A stretch of DNA of 64,000 bases from JBCCBV01 sp039033855 (GTDB lineage Bacteria > Planctomycetota > Phycisphaerae > Phycisphaerales > Phycisphaeraceae): NCBI GenBank assembly GCA_039033855.1, contig JBCCBV010000019.1:1-64000 (forward strand), given 5' to 3'. How positions within the stretch are numbered: position 1 is the first letter of the stretch; each line of letters opens with the position of its first letter. Made by a program: the position numbers and the translations under genes. Below, in pieces: positions 34,640 to 44,347 of the stretch. The notes under the pieces are model-generated. The model did not search any database, had not been told where the DNA came from, and saw only the letters and a list, made by a program, of their open reading frames with translations.

Positions 34640-37363
34640 GTGATTGATATCCCGTCGTTCTTGGGATCAACAGCGTCATCGCACGAAGCAAAATGGTTTG
34701 CCGTGTCCTTCGCGCAAACAACGACGCACGAAGCGACGCGGCTTGCCGCGTCTCTGGCGCAGGCCGTCCCCGGCGCGGACTTCCTCACCCAGCCCGCGCT
34801 GCTCTACGCCGGCCTGGCCGCCGTGGCCGTGCCCATCGCCATCCACCTGCTGTTCCGCATCCGCCGAAGGCCCGTCCCCTGGGGCGCCATGCGCTTCCTG
34901 CTCGAGGCCAACCGCAAACGCAAGAGCCGCCAGCGCATCGAGCAGTGGCTGCTGCTCGCCGCCCGTTGCCTGCTTCTGGCCCTGCTCGGCGCCGCCCTGG
35001 CCGGCCCGCTGCTGCGCAACCTCGGCGCCGGCGACCGCGGCGGACGCCAGCTCCACCTGGTCCTCGACGCCGGCCTGTCCACCCGCACCCAGACCCCGGA
35101 CGGAACCACCCGCTTCCAAGCCCTCGCCGAGCAAGCCACATCCCTGCTCGACCAGGCGCAGCCCGGCGACCGGGTCACCCTCTGGCGCGCCGCCGAACCC
35201 GTCGAGCCCCTCTGGGCCGGCGAATGGGCCGCCGACAGCCCCCAGGCCGTAGCCAGTATTCTTGAGAATACCAGCCCCGGCTACGGCCGATCGGCCTTGC
35301 CCGAAGCGCTCGCCGCCGCCGCCAGCGCCCTCCGCGACGCCGGCGCCCGGCCCGGCCAAAGCCACGTCGTCGTGCTCAGTGACCTGTCCCGATCCGCCGT
35401 CCAATCCACCAGCGCCCCCGACCCCGCCGCCAGGGCCCTGGGCCAAAACGCCAGCGTCCGCGTCCTGCCCAGCACGCCCGGCGTGGCCAACTTCCAGGTC
35501 GCCGCCCTCGAACCCGCCCGCGGGCTGCTCGTGGTCGACGGCGCCACGTTCGCCAGCGTCTCGGCCCGGGTCGAACTCGCCCGCTTCGGACAGAACCTGC
35601 AAGAACAGTCCGCACGATTGAACCTCGAACTCCTCGGCGCCCAGGGCGAACCGCTCGACCAAACCCAGCGCGTGGTCACCTTTAGCCCGGCCGAACGCAC
35701 CCAGACGCTCTACCTCGAACTGCCCCTGCCCGACGCCGCCCGCGGCCCCGCCAACGACTCAGACCCAGACGAGGGCACCGCCGCCTCGACCGTTCGCGCC
35801 CAGCCGCTCACCCTCCGGGCCACGCTCGCATCGCTGAGCCCCGACCGCCCGCTCGACGCGCTCACGGAGGACAACCAGGCCCTGGCCGTATTGTCTGCCG
35901 AATCCGAGATCGACGCCGTGGTCGTCGACGCCCCGGGCCGCGACCCCGCCGACCGACGGCCCGCGCTCTGGGCCCGCCTCGCCCTGGCGCCCGACGATCA
36001 GCAGGCCGCCTTCGTCGTCCGCACCGAAACCGCCACCGGCGCCGAGCCCCTCGCCTGGGCGCCCGCCCGCGTGGCCGTCATCCCGCACCCCGCACGCCTG
36101 CGCGACGAAGACTGGAACGCCCTGGCCGCCCGCGTGCGCGCCGGCGCAGTGGCCTGGGTCTTCGCCGACCCCGCCTGGCACGACGCAAACGACTCCGCCA
36201 ACCCCACAAACTCCGCCAGCCGTACCGCCCCGCCCGGCCTCGACGCCATGGCCCAGGCTTTCGGCCTGGCGCCCCGCCCCGGCGCCCAACCGCGTTCGAT
36301 TTCGGTCAAGCCGTCCGCCAACCCCGACGACAACGCCGCCGAGGCCTTCGCCCCCGTGCCCGGCCGAACCGCGCCCGAATCGCTCCGCCTGCTCGCCGCC
36401 GAGTGGGACGCCCTGATAAGCCCCCTGCGCGCCGAGCGCGCCTTCGATCCCGCCCTCGAGCCCGGCGAAACCTGGCTCCAACTCGCCATCCCCCCAAACT
36501 CAAATTCTTCGGAAAAACAGAACGACAACACCGCCGCCGAAACCGACACCGCTGGCGCATCCGCCGAGTCCACCGACGGCGCCCTGGACCTGATCACCCG
36601 CTACCGCGTCGGGCGGGGGGGGGTGATCTTCGTGGCCGTGTCGCTGGACGAGGCCGACTCCAACCTGCCCGTCCTGCCGGTGTTCCCCGCGCTGCTGCAA
36701 GACGCCACCCGCGCCGCCCTGGCCGAGGCCGCGGCCGACCCCGTCTGGTACGCCGGGCGCCCCGCGCCGCCGGGCATCGACCCCGCGGCGGTCCTCCAGG
36801 CGGAGCGCCTTCATTCTGGATCAACCGAGAACGACCCCGCCGGTCTTTCCGGCGCGACCCCCGGGGGGGACTCCGGGGCTTCCGGGGGGGCTTCCGGGGG
36901 GGCTTCCGGGGGGGATTCCGGGGGGCCGGGCGTGTATCGCGACCCGACCGACCCCGCCCGGCGGATCGTTGTCCAGCCCGACCCCGACGCGGGCGACACC
37001 GCCGAGCCCGCCCCCGCGCAAACCGCACGCTTTTTCGACGCCTACGGCCCGTGGTCGCCGCTACCCCCCAACTCCGCCGGCGCCGGCTGGCTCACCCAGC
37101 GCCCCGCCCCCTCGCCCCTGGGCTGGGAACTGCTCTGGATCGTGCTCGCCATCGTGATCCTCGAAGCGTGGATCGCCCGCTGGGTCAGCCACGCCACGCT
37201 CGGCGAAGGCGCCCCGCTGCTCAAACAAATCTTCGGCCACCTCCGCGGCGGCGCCAGCCAGGTCGAGAATCAGCGCCAGGCCCGCGACCGCGCCCCCGGA
37301 AGCAGCCCCGCCCCCGGAAGTGCATCGGCCCGTCCGTCCAACTCCCCGCGGGAGGTCGCCTAA
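34640..37363 (+). CDS. BatA-like membrane protein with degenerate vWA domain
   Basis: A 907-residue protein started by GTG two bases after the DUF58 stop. Residues 40-110 form the BatA N-terminal double-transmembrane module: FLTQPALLYAGLAAVAVPIA, IHLLFRIRRRPVPWGAMRFL, then RIEQWLLLAARCLLLALLGA. A vWA-like domain follows, but the MIDAS position reads LVLDAGLSTRT, so metal binding is doubtful. The C-terminus has one more span, LLWIVLAIVILEAWIARWV. The N-terminal 30 residues contain an imperfect internal duplication. A G9 run (36615-36623) and a Gly/Ser repeat tract (36868-36927) lie in the gene. Most of the bulk is predicted outside the cytoplasm. Confidence 0.85.
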   Translation: MIDIPSFLGSTASSHEAKWFAVSFAQTTTHEATRLAASLAQAVPGADFLTQPALLYAGLAAVAVPIAIHLLFRIRRRPVPWGAMRFLLEANRKRKSRQRIEQWLLLAARCLLLALLGAALAGPLLRNLGAGDRGGRQLHLVLDAGLSTRTQTPDGTTRFQALAEQATSLLDQAQPGDRVTLWRAAEPVEPLWAGEWAADSPQAVASILENTSPGYGRSALPEALAAAASALRDAGARPGQSHVVVLSDLSRSAVQSTSAPDPAARALGQNASVRVLPSTPGVANFQVAALEPARGLLVVDGATFASVSARVELARFGQNLQEQSARLNLELLGAQGEPLDQTQRVVTFSPAERTQTLYLELPLPDAARGPANDSDPDEGTAASTVRAQPLTLRATLASLSPDRPLDALTEDNQALAVLSAESEIDAVVVDAPGRDPADRRPALWARLALAPDDQQAAFVVRTETATGAEPLAWAPARVAVIPHPARLRDEDWNALAARVRAGAVAWVFADPAWHDANDSANPTNSASRTAPPGLDAMAQAFGLAPRPGAQPRSISVKPSANPDDNAAEAFAPVPGRTAPESLRLLAAEWDALISPLRAERAFDPALEPGETWLQLAIPPNSNSSEKQNDNTAAETDTAGASAESTDGALDLITRYRVGRGGVIFVAVSLDEADSNLPVLPVFPALLQDATRAALAEAAADPVWYAGRPAPPGIDPAAVLQAERLHSGSTENDPAGLSGATPGGDSGASGGASGGASGGDSGGPGVYRDPTDPARRIVVQPDPDAGDTAEPAPAQTARFFDAYGPWSPLPPNSAGAGWLTQRPAPSPLGWELLWIVLAIVILEAWIARWVSHATLGEGAPLLKQIFGHLRGGASQVENQRQARDRAPGSSPAPGSASARPSNSPREVA
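36868..36927. repeat. in-gene GGGGGGCTTCC tandem repeat (BatA-like gene)
   Basis: Five successive units of roughly GGGGCTTCCGGGG with G6-G7 runs, encoding alternating Ser/Gly/Ala as in GASGGASGGASGGDSGG. A separate run of nine G lies at 36615-36623 in the same gene. Confidence 0.9.
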
Positions 37364-40216
37364 GTGACCCTCGCCCAGGGCGTAACCAACCCGTCGCCAT
37401 CGTCTGCGGACGCTGCGCCCGCGCTGTCCGAGCCCGGCCTGATCGAAACCCTCCTCGGGCTCGACGCCAACAGCGCCCTGCGCCTGGCCGACCCCGCCAC
37501 GCGACTGGTGCTGCTGCACCCGGTGCCCGCCTGGGGATGGACGCTGATCGTGCTCGGCGCCCTGGCCACGGCCGGTCTTTCGTACCGCCGCATCGCCGGC
37601 GGCCGGGCCTGGCGGGGCTTCCTGGCCACGCTTCGCGCCGCCCTCATCGTCCTGCTGGCCCTGCTCCTGGCCGAGCCGGCCCTCGAACGCGTCGACCAGA
37701 CCCTCGAACCCGACACCGTCGTCGTCCTCGTCGACCGCTCGGCGTCCATGAACACCCAGGACGTCCCCCCGGACACCCCCCCGGACACCCCCCCGGAATC
37801 TGCCACCGAAACCCCGGACGCCCCGGACACCGATGCATCGCCGGCCGCTGCGCACAGACCGGCCGCCGACATCGCCGTCGATCCGATCGGCGCAAACTCT
37901 CAAGAACAACCGAACGAAGAGCCCCGCACCCGCGCCCGCGCGCTGGCCGACGCGCTGGCCGAGCACGCCGCCGTCTTCGGGCCCGACGGCCTGGCCAAGG
38001 ACCGTTCGTTGGTCTGGCTCGGCTTCGACGCCACCGCCACGCCGTTGCCCGGCGCCGACCCGCGGGACTGGCCGACGGCGCTCGGTCTCGAAACCCGGTT
38101 GTCCGCCGCGCTGCGCCAAGGGCTCGAGGCCGCTCGTGGCAAACGCGTCGCGGCCGTGATCGTTCTGAGCGACGGCCGATCGCGCGACGCGCCTTCGCCC
38201 GAACTGCTCGACCGCCTCCAGCGCCAGGGCGCCCGCGTGTTCGTCACGCCCATCGGCCAGGACGCCGCGCTCGACCTGTCCGTCGATGCGGTTGATGCGC
38301 CCGCCAACGCCTTCGCCGGCGACCTGACCCCGGTCCACGCCCGCGTCCAGGTCCGCGGCGCGCTGCCCGACCAGACCCCTATCGACCCCGCCCAGGTCGA
38401 AGCCCGTCTGATCGATCGTGTTACCGGCGGCGTTCTGGACCGCGCCCTTTTGAGCCAGGCTCAGCCCGGCGGCCGGGTCCGCCTCCAGGGCCAGTCCGAC
38501 ACCCCCGGCCCCGCCGGCTGGCTGGTCGAGGTCGGCTTCGTCGGCCAGCCCGTCCGCTACACCGCGCCCGCTCCCCCGGAAACCACCCCGGAATCGTCCT
38601 CCGAGTCCGACCCCGAAGCCGCCTTCAACGAAACCCCAGAACCCACCGCCGCCGCAGAAACGCCCGCCGCGGAACCCGAGGCCGTTTCATCCGAAATCTC
38701 GATTACTTCAGAAACCGAGAATGAATCGACGACTCGCGAACCGGCCGGCCTCCCCCCGGTCGCCGTAGACCCCGCTCTCGACCCCGCCAGCGATTTCCCG
38801 CGCGAGCTGACGTTCTCCAACAATCAAGAAGGTTTGGAGATCGACTTCACCGACCGCCCGATCCGCGTGCTCTACGTCGACGGCTACCCCCGGTGGGAGT
38901 ACCGCTACCTGGTGAACATGCTCAAGCGCGAGCGTTCGATCGACGCGTCGATCCTGTTGCGCACCGCCGACGCCGCGTTTATTCAAGAGGGCGACACGCC
39001 CATCCAGCGGTTCCCCGTGACCGCCGAGGAACTCGCCGAGTACGACGTGCTGATCCTCGGCGACATCGCACCGAACTACTTCGGCCAGGCCCAGCTGCGC
39101 TTGATCCGCGACCACGTCGCCGTGCGCGGCGCCGGGCTGATGTGGGTCGGCGGGTCGCAGCACACCCCCCGCGCCTACGCCGACACCCCGCTGGCCGACC
39201 TGCTGCCCGTGGCGTCGCCCGCCCGCGTGCTCGACCTGCGCTTCGGCGGCGACGAGATCGACTTCCAGCCCACCCCCGCCGCGGCGCGCCTGGGCGTGAT
39301 GCAGCTGACCCCGCCGCCCGGCCTGGTCGGCGACCCCGCCCTCGACCCCGCGCTGCAAACCGGCCCCGGCTGGCCGCGCCTGGCGCCGCTGTACTGGGCC
39401 CAGAACCTCGGCACGCTCCAACCCACCGCCGAGGTGTTGGCCGTGGCCGCCAACGTGCAGACCGCCGACGGCACCGGCAGCGCCCCGCTGGCCACGCGCA
39501 CCCGCTTCGGCGCCGGGCAGGTGCTTTACCTGGCGACCGACGAAACCTGGCGCTGGCGGCGCGGGCTGGGCGAGGCGTACTTCGAGCAGTTCCACATCCA
39601 GCTCGTGCGGTTCCTCGGCCGGTCGAGCCTCGAGTCTGCCGGCCAAGGCGCCACGCTGCGGGTCGAGCCGCCCCGGCTGCAGATCGGCCAGACCGCCGTG
39701 GTCGAACTCGCCCTGACCGACGCCACCTGGATCGAACGCGCCCCGCCCGCGGTGGTGGTCAGTGTCCGCCCGTCTACCGCATCGTCCGCCGGGCCCGACG
39801 CCGAACCCACCCAGGCCCTACGGCTGTCGCGCCAAACCCCCGAGGCCGTCGCGGGCCGGCTGGTCTACTCCGCCACCTGGCGCCCCCAGTCGGCCGGCGA
39901 ACAAACCCTCGCCCTCGACACCGGCGTGCTGGCGGCGCTCGAGCTGTCCGCCGCCGCCAACGTCCTGGCCCCCGACGACGAACTCCGAAGACCCGAGGCC
40001 GACCGCCCCGCGCTCGTCGCCCTGGCCGCCGCCACCGACGGGCAAGTGGTCGAGCTCGCCGACCTCGGCCGTCTACCCCAGCTCGTGCCCAACCTGGCCG
40101 TGGCCAAGGCCAACCGGTTGACCCAAACCGTTTGGGACTCGTGGGCCAGCCTGCTGGCCGTGCTCGCCCTGGCCACCGCCGAATGGCTCGGGCGCAAGCG
40201 GCTGCAACTGCCCTGA
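37364..40216 (+). CDS. large membrane protein with vWA domain and glutamine-amidotransferase-like domain
   Basis: A 950-residue protein, its GTG directly abutting the previous stop with GGGAGG upstream. Two spans (WGWTLIVLGALATAGLSY and LRAALIVLLALLLAEPAL) precede a vWA domain with an intact MIDAS, VVVLVDRSASM. An interrupted, Pro/Glu/Thr-rich stretch (38570-38760) follows. Then VLYVDGYPRWEYRYLVNML and YDVLILGDIAPNYF, RGAGLMWVGGSQH belong to the class I amidotransferase-like fold common in planctomycete vWA proteins; no catalytic Cys is apparent. A C-terminal span (SLLAVLALATAEWLG) ends the protein. The sensor/binding domains are probably periplasmic. Confidence 0.85.
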   Translation: MTLAQGVTNPSPSSADAAPALSEPGLIETLLGLDANSALRLADPATRLVLLHPVPAWGWTLIVLGALATAGLSYRRIAGGRAWRGFLATLRAALIVLLALLLAEPALERVDQTLEPDTVVVLVDRSASMNTQDVPPDTPPDTPPESATETPDAPDTDASPAAAHRPAADIAVDPIGANSQEQPNEEPRTRARALADALAEHAAVFGPDGLAKDRSLVWLGFDATATPLPGADPRDWPTALGLETRLSAALRQGLEAARGKRVAAVIVLSDGRSRDAPSPELLDRLQRQGARVFVTPIGQDAALDLSVDAVDAPANAFAGDLTPVHARVQVRGALPDQTPIDPAQVEARLIDRVTGGVLDRALLSQAQPGGRVRLQGQSDTPGPAGWLVEVGFVGQPVRYTAPAPPETTPESSSESDPEAAFNETPEPTAAAETPAAEPEAVSSEISITSETENESTTREPAGLPPVAVDPALDPASDFPRELTFSNNQEGLEIDFTDRPIRVLYVDGYPRWEYRYLVNMLKRERSIDASILLRTADAAFIQEGDTPIQRFPVTAEELAEYDVLILGDIAPNYFGQAQLRLIRDHVAVRGAGLMWVGGSQHTPRAYADTPLADLLPVASPARVLDLRFGGDEIDFQPTPAAARLGVMQLTPPPGLVGDPALDPALQTGPGWPRLAPLYWAQNLGTLQPTAEVLAVAANVQTADGTGSAPLATRTRFGAGQVLYLATDETWRWRRGLGEAYFEQFHIQLVRFLGRSSLESAGQGATLRVEPPRLQIGQTAVVELALTDATWIERAPPAVVVSVRPSTASSAGPDAEPTQALRLSRQTPEAVAGRLVYSATWRPQSAGEQTLALDTGVLAALELSAAANVLAPDDELRRPEADRPALVALAAATDGQVVELADLGRLPQLVPNLAVAKANRLTQTVWDSWASLLAVLALATAEWLGRKRLQLP

Positions 40217-40489
40217 CGGCTGGGCCGCCCGCGCAGCCCCAACTTGCCCCGTGTGAAGTTTCCTCGCCGGCGCCCCGAACCCCGCCGCCGCGCCCGTACG
40301 ATGAACCCCGCAAGACCCCGCAAGACCCCGTAAGACCCCGGGAACCCCCCGCAAGCCTTGCACCGCCTTGTGGAACCGCCCGCCCCCGCGCCGCGTCTTG
40401 TTTATCGGAGCGGGTAGATCGAAGAAAGTCGCCCGAAGCAAGTAGACCGAAGCAGGCCTCGCACAGCCCCGCCCCGCCCGGAATCGCCC
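40217..40489. other. spacer within the vWA operon, with a 10-bp tandem repeat
   Basis: 273 bases, the only sizeable gap in the operon. CAAGACCCCG occurs twice and TAAGACCCCG once in immediate succession at 40311-40340. No gene and no clear promoter; a secondary promoter for the downstream half of the operon could lie here. Confidence 0.5.
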
Positions 40490-43400
40490 ATGACCGCCAT
40501 GGAAGCCGTTGCCGCCGACCTCCGCGGGGTCCGCCGACTCAGCCGGGCCCTGCTCGCCGGGTGCCGACTGGCTCAATTGGCGGTCTTCGCCGTGATCGCC
40601 GGGGCGGCGCTGGTGGCGATCGACTACCTGCTGCGCCTGCCCGGGCCTATCCGCCTTGTGCTCGGCCCCGCGGCCGTCTTGCTCGGCCTGGCCTGGCTCG
40701 GGGCACGGCTGCTGCGCATCCACCGGTTCTGGCCCAGCCTCGACGACCTGGCCCACCGCGCCGAACGCATGTACCCCCAGCTGCACGGCTGGCTGGCCTC
40801 GGCCGTCGAGTTCCACCTCCACCCCGAACGCTTCGACACCCCCGACCAAACCCGCTCCCTGGCCGAACACGCCTTGAGCCAACACCCGCAAAAGCTCCAA
40901 GGCGTCCGCCTCAAACGCCTGATCGACCCCACCCGCAGCGTGCGCTGGATCGGCGCCGCGCTGCTCGCGCTGGGCCTGTCCGCCGCCGCCGTGGCCGTGG
41001 CGCCCGAGCCCGCCCGCATCGCCGCCGCCCGCTGGCTGAACCCCCTGGGCGACGCCGCCTGGCCCCAGCGTCAACGGCTTGTCGACACCACCGCCGAGCG
41101 CGTCTGGCCGGCCGACGGGCGCGTCCGCATCGCCGCGGCGCTCCAAAAGGGCGCCGCCCCCGGCCTGCAACTCCAGGTCCGCTACCGCTTCGAGACCCAG
41201 GCCCTGGCGCCTTATTCTGGCGAAGACCAGCCCTTCGAAACGCTGCTCATCACCCCCGCCTCCGCCGCCGCGCTCGGCGGTGCGCCGCTCGATGCTTCTT
41301 CCAACACCGCGGCCGAAGCCCCTTCCAACGAATCCGCCCGATACGAAGCCCTGCTCGAACCGCCCGCCGACCTGCGCAACGCCTTGCAACGCGGGCAGGT
41401 CGCCCGGGCCGAACTCGTCTACACGCTGTCCGCCGGCGACCACACGCTCGAGTCCGCCCGCGCCCCGATCGCCGCCCGGCCGTCGGTCGCGTCGATCACC
41501 GTCGACTTCACCCCGCCCGCCTACGCCGCCGGCCTGGTCGAAACCCGCACGGCCGAACTCGACCCCACGCCCGGCGCCCGCGCCGCCGCGTCGGCCCTGG
41601 CCGGCTCGCAGGCGCTCGTCACCGTCACCTGGAACAAGCCGCTGCCCGCCGGCGACACCGCCCCCTGGCTCGGCGAATCCGTCCTGCCCGACGCCGCCAT
41701 CGTTGAACACGCCTTGCACACCCGCGCGAGCCCGCCAGCCGCCAGCACGAGCGACAACACCCCGCAAGCCACCGGCCTGACCATCCGCTTCCCGCTGCAA
41801 GAAGCCGCCCTCATCGACCTGCTGCCCGCCGACGCCTACGGCCTGCGCCCGGTCGAGCCCACCACCTTCCAGCTCCGACCCCTGCCCGACCAGCCGCCAC
41901 GCGTGTCCCTCCAACAGCCCGCCGGCGACGAGTCGGTGCTGGCCACCGCCCGCATCGACCTGCGCGCCGCCGCGTCCGACGACGTGGCCGTCGAAGCGCT
42001 CACCCTCGACCTCCGCCGGGGCGACACCGCCGCCGCCGCCAGCCCCGACGCCATCGAACAAGCCCAGCCGCTCGACGCCGCCAGCTTCGACCGCCCGGGC
42101 CCCGCGCGGTCGCTGCCGCTCCAGGCCCCGCTCGAACTCGCCGACCTCGGCATCCAGCCCGGCCAAACGCTCTACCTGACCGCCGTCGCCGCCGACGTCT
42201 ACCGCGACGCCCGGGGCGACCCCCGCGCCCCGGTCCGCAGCGACACCCGTCGATTGACCGTCGTCGAGCCGCAAACCCTCGTCGACGAGCTGCTGCTCGG
42301 CCTGGGCGGGGTCCGGCGGGACGCCCAGCGCCTCGAAGCCGACCAGCGCGCCGCCGAGCAACTCGAACCCGAGCCCAGCCAGCGCGAACAAGCCCGCATC
42401 GGCCGGGGGGTCGAGTCCATCCAGTCCGCCCTGCGCGCCGTCGATCAGCGGATCGACCGCAACCGCCTGCAAGACCCCGACCTCCAAGACCTGCTCAAAG
42501 AAGCCAGCACGTCCGCCCAGCAGGCTTCCGACGCCGGCGACCGGGCCGAGCAGGCGCTCGCCCGGGCCCAGCAGGCCGCCCAGCAAGCCGCCGAGCAGGA
42601 GCGCGACGCCGACCAAGCGCTGCAAGACGCCCAGCAGACCGCGCAACAAGCCTCTGAGCAATCCCAGAACGAAGCCGTCGCGCCCGGCAGCGTGTCCGCC
42701 CAAGACCGTGCCCAAGCCGACGCCCGGGTCGAGGCCGCCGCCGAGCGCCTGCTCGAAGCCCGCGAACAGGCCGCCCTGGCCCAGGCCGAGGTCCAGCCCG
42801 CCCTCGACCAGGCCCGCCAGGCCCAGGCCGAGGCCGCCGCCGCCCTGCGCAAACTGGCCGCCACCCTCGACGCCGGCGGCGAGATCCGCGCCGTCCGCCG
42901 CGAAGCCCAAGAGCTCAAACGCCAGCAAGACGCCCTGGCCGAGCAGGCCCGCGCCCTGCTGCCCCGCACCGCCGGCCGGTCGCCCGAATCGCTCGCCCCC
43001 GAAGACCGCCAGGCCCTGCAAGACCTCCAGGACCAGCAGCAAGCACTCGCCGACGACGCCGGCGAACTCCTGGACCGCATGCGCACCGCTGCCGAGGTCG
43101 CCGCCCGTCAAGGCGATTCGCCCGACGACCAGGCGCTCGCTCAAACCCTGGCCGAGGCCGCCGACACCGGCCAACGCCAAGGCCTCGAACCCACCATGCG
43201 CGACGCCGCCGAGGCCGCCCAGCGCAACGCCCTGTCGCAAGCCGCCGCCCAGCAGGCCCGCGCCGGGCAAACCCTCGACGACATGCTCGAGCAACTCGAC
43301 CTGCTCGAAGAGCGCAAGCGGCAGGCGCTACAGCGCCGCCTCGCCGAACTCGCCCAACGGGTAGACGGGCTCATCGCCGCGCAGCGCCAGCAGCTCGAAG

Positions 43401-44347
43401 CCACGCGCGCCGCGGCGCCCGACGTCGCCCCCCAGCAGGCGGTCGATCAATCCGCGCTGCGCAGGCGGACCATCGTCGTGCAGACCCAGGCGCAGTCCGA
43501 GCCCGACACCGCCGACGCCGCCCAATGGCTCGGCCAGGCCGTGCTCGCCCAGGGCCAGGCCGTCACCACCCTCCGCGCCGCCGACGCCACCGCCGCCGCG
43601 AGCGCCCAGGCCGCTGCGCTGCAGGCCCTCGAAATCGCCAAGGCCAACCTCGACGACCAATCCGACCAGGCCGACGAGCAGCAGACCCAGCAAGAGCGAG
43701 CCCAACTCCGCCAGGCCTACCTCGAACTCGCCGACACCCAGGCCGGGCTCATTGCCCAAACCGCACCCTTGGCCGAAGCCGGGCGCCTGACCCGCCCGCA
43801 GGCCGCCGAGGCCGTCAAGCTTTCTGCCGAGCAATCCAAGCTCCAGCAGGCCGCCGCCGAACTCGGCCAGCAGGTCCAGGACACGCTGGTGTTTAAAGAG
43901 AGCCACGCCCGCATCGACCGCCTGGCCCGGGCCGCCGCCGACCGCTTGGGCCAGCGCGCCGCCGACGCGGCCGTGCTCCGCGACCAGGCCCGCGTCGAAA
44001 CCCTGCTGCGCGCCATGGCCGAAGCGCTCGGTCCGCCCCGCAACAACGACCCCTGGGAACGCCCGCCCGGCGAAGGCGGCGGCGGCGGCGGCGGACCCCC
44101 GCCCCTGGTCCCGAGCGCCGCCGAGGTCAAGCTCCTCCAATCCATGCAGAGCGACCTGCTCGAGCGCACCCGCGACGCCCATCAGCAGCCCGAGCCCGAA
44201 CTCCAACGCCGGCAAGACCGGCTGCGCACCCTCGGCGCCGACCAACGACGCCTCCATGAGCTCGGCCAGCAGATGATCGACCAGCTCCAGCAAAGCCTCC
44301 AGCCCGGCGGAGCGCCAGACGAACCCGACCCGCGGGAAAACCGATGA
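40490..44347 (+). CDS. giant membrane-anchored coiled-coil protein (DUF4175-like)
   Basis: A 1285-residue protein. Two N-terminal spans (LAQLAVFAVIAGAALVAIDY and PAAVLLGLAWLGARLL), then a region around SVRWIGAALLALGLSAAAVA with a third span, then beta-rich domains to about residue 600. From roughly 600 to 1240 it is almost pure Ala/Gln/Glu/Arg helix with heptad periodicity, a long coiled coil. The C-terminus contains a GEGGGGGGGPPP hinge. The architecture resembles DUF4175-type proteins of bacterial vWA/Bat operons. It could be a periplasmic scaffold or tether. Its stop overlaps the next ATG (ATGA). Confidence 0.8.
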   Translation: MTAMEAVAADLRGVRRLSRALLAGCRLAQLAVFAVIAGAALVAIDYLLRLPGPIRLVLGPAAVLLGLAWLGARLLRIHRFWPSLDDLAHRAERMYPQLHGWLASAVEFHLHPERFDTPDQTRSLAEHALSQHPQKLQGVRLKRLIDPTRSVRWIGAALLALGLSAAAVAVAPEPARIAAARWLNPLGDAAWPQRQRLVDTTAERVWPADGRVRIAAALQKGAAPGLQLQVRYRFETQALAPYSGEDQPFETLLITPASAAALGGAPLDASSNTAAEAPSNESARYEALLEPPADLRNALQRGQVARAELVYTLSAGDHTLESARAPIAARPSVASITVDFTPPAYAAGLVETRTAELDPTPGARAAASALAGSQALVTVTWNKPLPAGDTAPWLGESVLPDAAIVEHALHTRASPPAASTSDNTPQATGLTIRFPLQEAALIDLLPADAYGLRPVEPTTFQLRPLPDQPPRVSLQQPAGDESVLATARIDLRAAASDDVAVEALTLDLRRGDTAAAASPDAIEQAQPLDAASFDRPGPARSLPLQAPLELADLGIQPGQTLYLTAVAADVYRDARGDPRAPVRSDTRRLTVVEPQTLVDELLLGLGGVRRDAQRLEADQRAAEQLEPEPSQREQARIGRGVESIQSALRAVDQRIDRNRLQDPDLQDLLKEASTSAQQASDAGDRAEQALARAQQAAQQAAEQERDADQALQDAQQTAQQASEQSQNEAVAPGSVSAQDRAQADARVEAAAERLLEAREQAALAQAEVQPALDQARQAQAEAAAALRKLAATLDAGGEIRAVRREAQELKRQQDALAEQARALLPRTAGRSPESLAPEDRQALQDLQDQQQALADDAGELLDRMRTAAEVAARQGDSPDDQALAQTLAEAADTGQRQGLEPTMRDAAEAAQRNALSQAAAQQARAGQTLDDMLEQLDLLEERKRQALQRRLAELAQRVDGLIAAQRQQLEATRAAAPDVAPQQAVDQSALRRRTIVVQTQAQSEPDTADAAQWLGQAVLAQGQAVTTLRAADATAAASAQAAALQALEIAKANLDDQSDQADEQQTQQERAQLRQAYLELADTQAGLIAQTAPLAEAGRLTRPQAAEAVKLSAEQSKLQQAAAELGQQVQDTLVFKESHARIDRLARAAADRLGQRAADAAVLRDQARVETLLRAMAEALGPPRNNDPWERPPGEGGGGGGGPPPLVPSAAEVKLLQSMQSDLLERTRDAHQQPEPELQRRQDRLRTLGADQRRLHELGQQMIDQLQQSLQPGGAPDEPDPRENR

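Noticed and set aside
34640..37363. Functional MIDAS in the BatA-like protein
   Set aside because: The expected D-x-S-x-S reads DAGLST, so metal-dependent vWA binding is not supported.
40073..43294. A 1073-codon open frame on the minus strand
   Set aside because: It lies antisense to the coiled-coil and vWA genes; its Gly/Val/Leu/Gln-rich product has no motif and reflects GC-rich third positions of the true genes.
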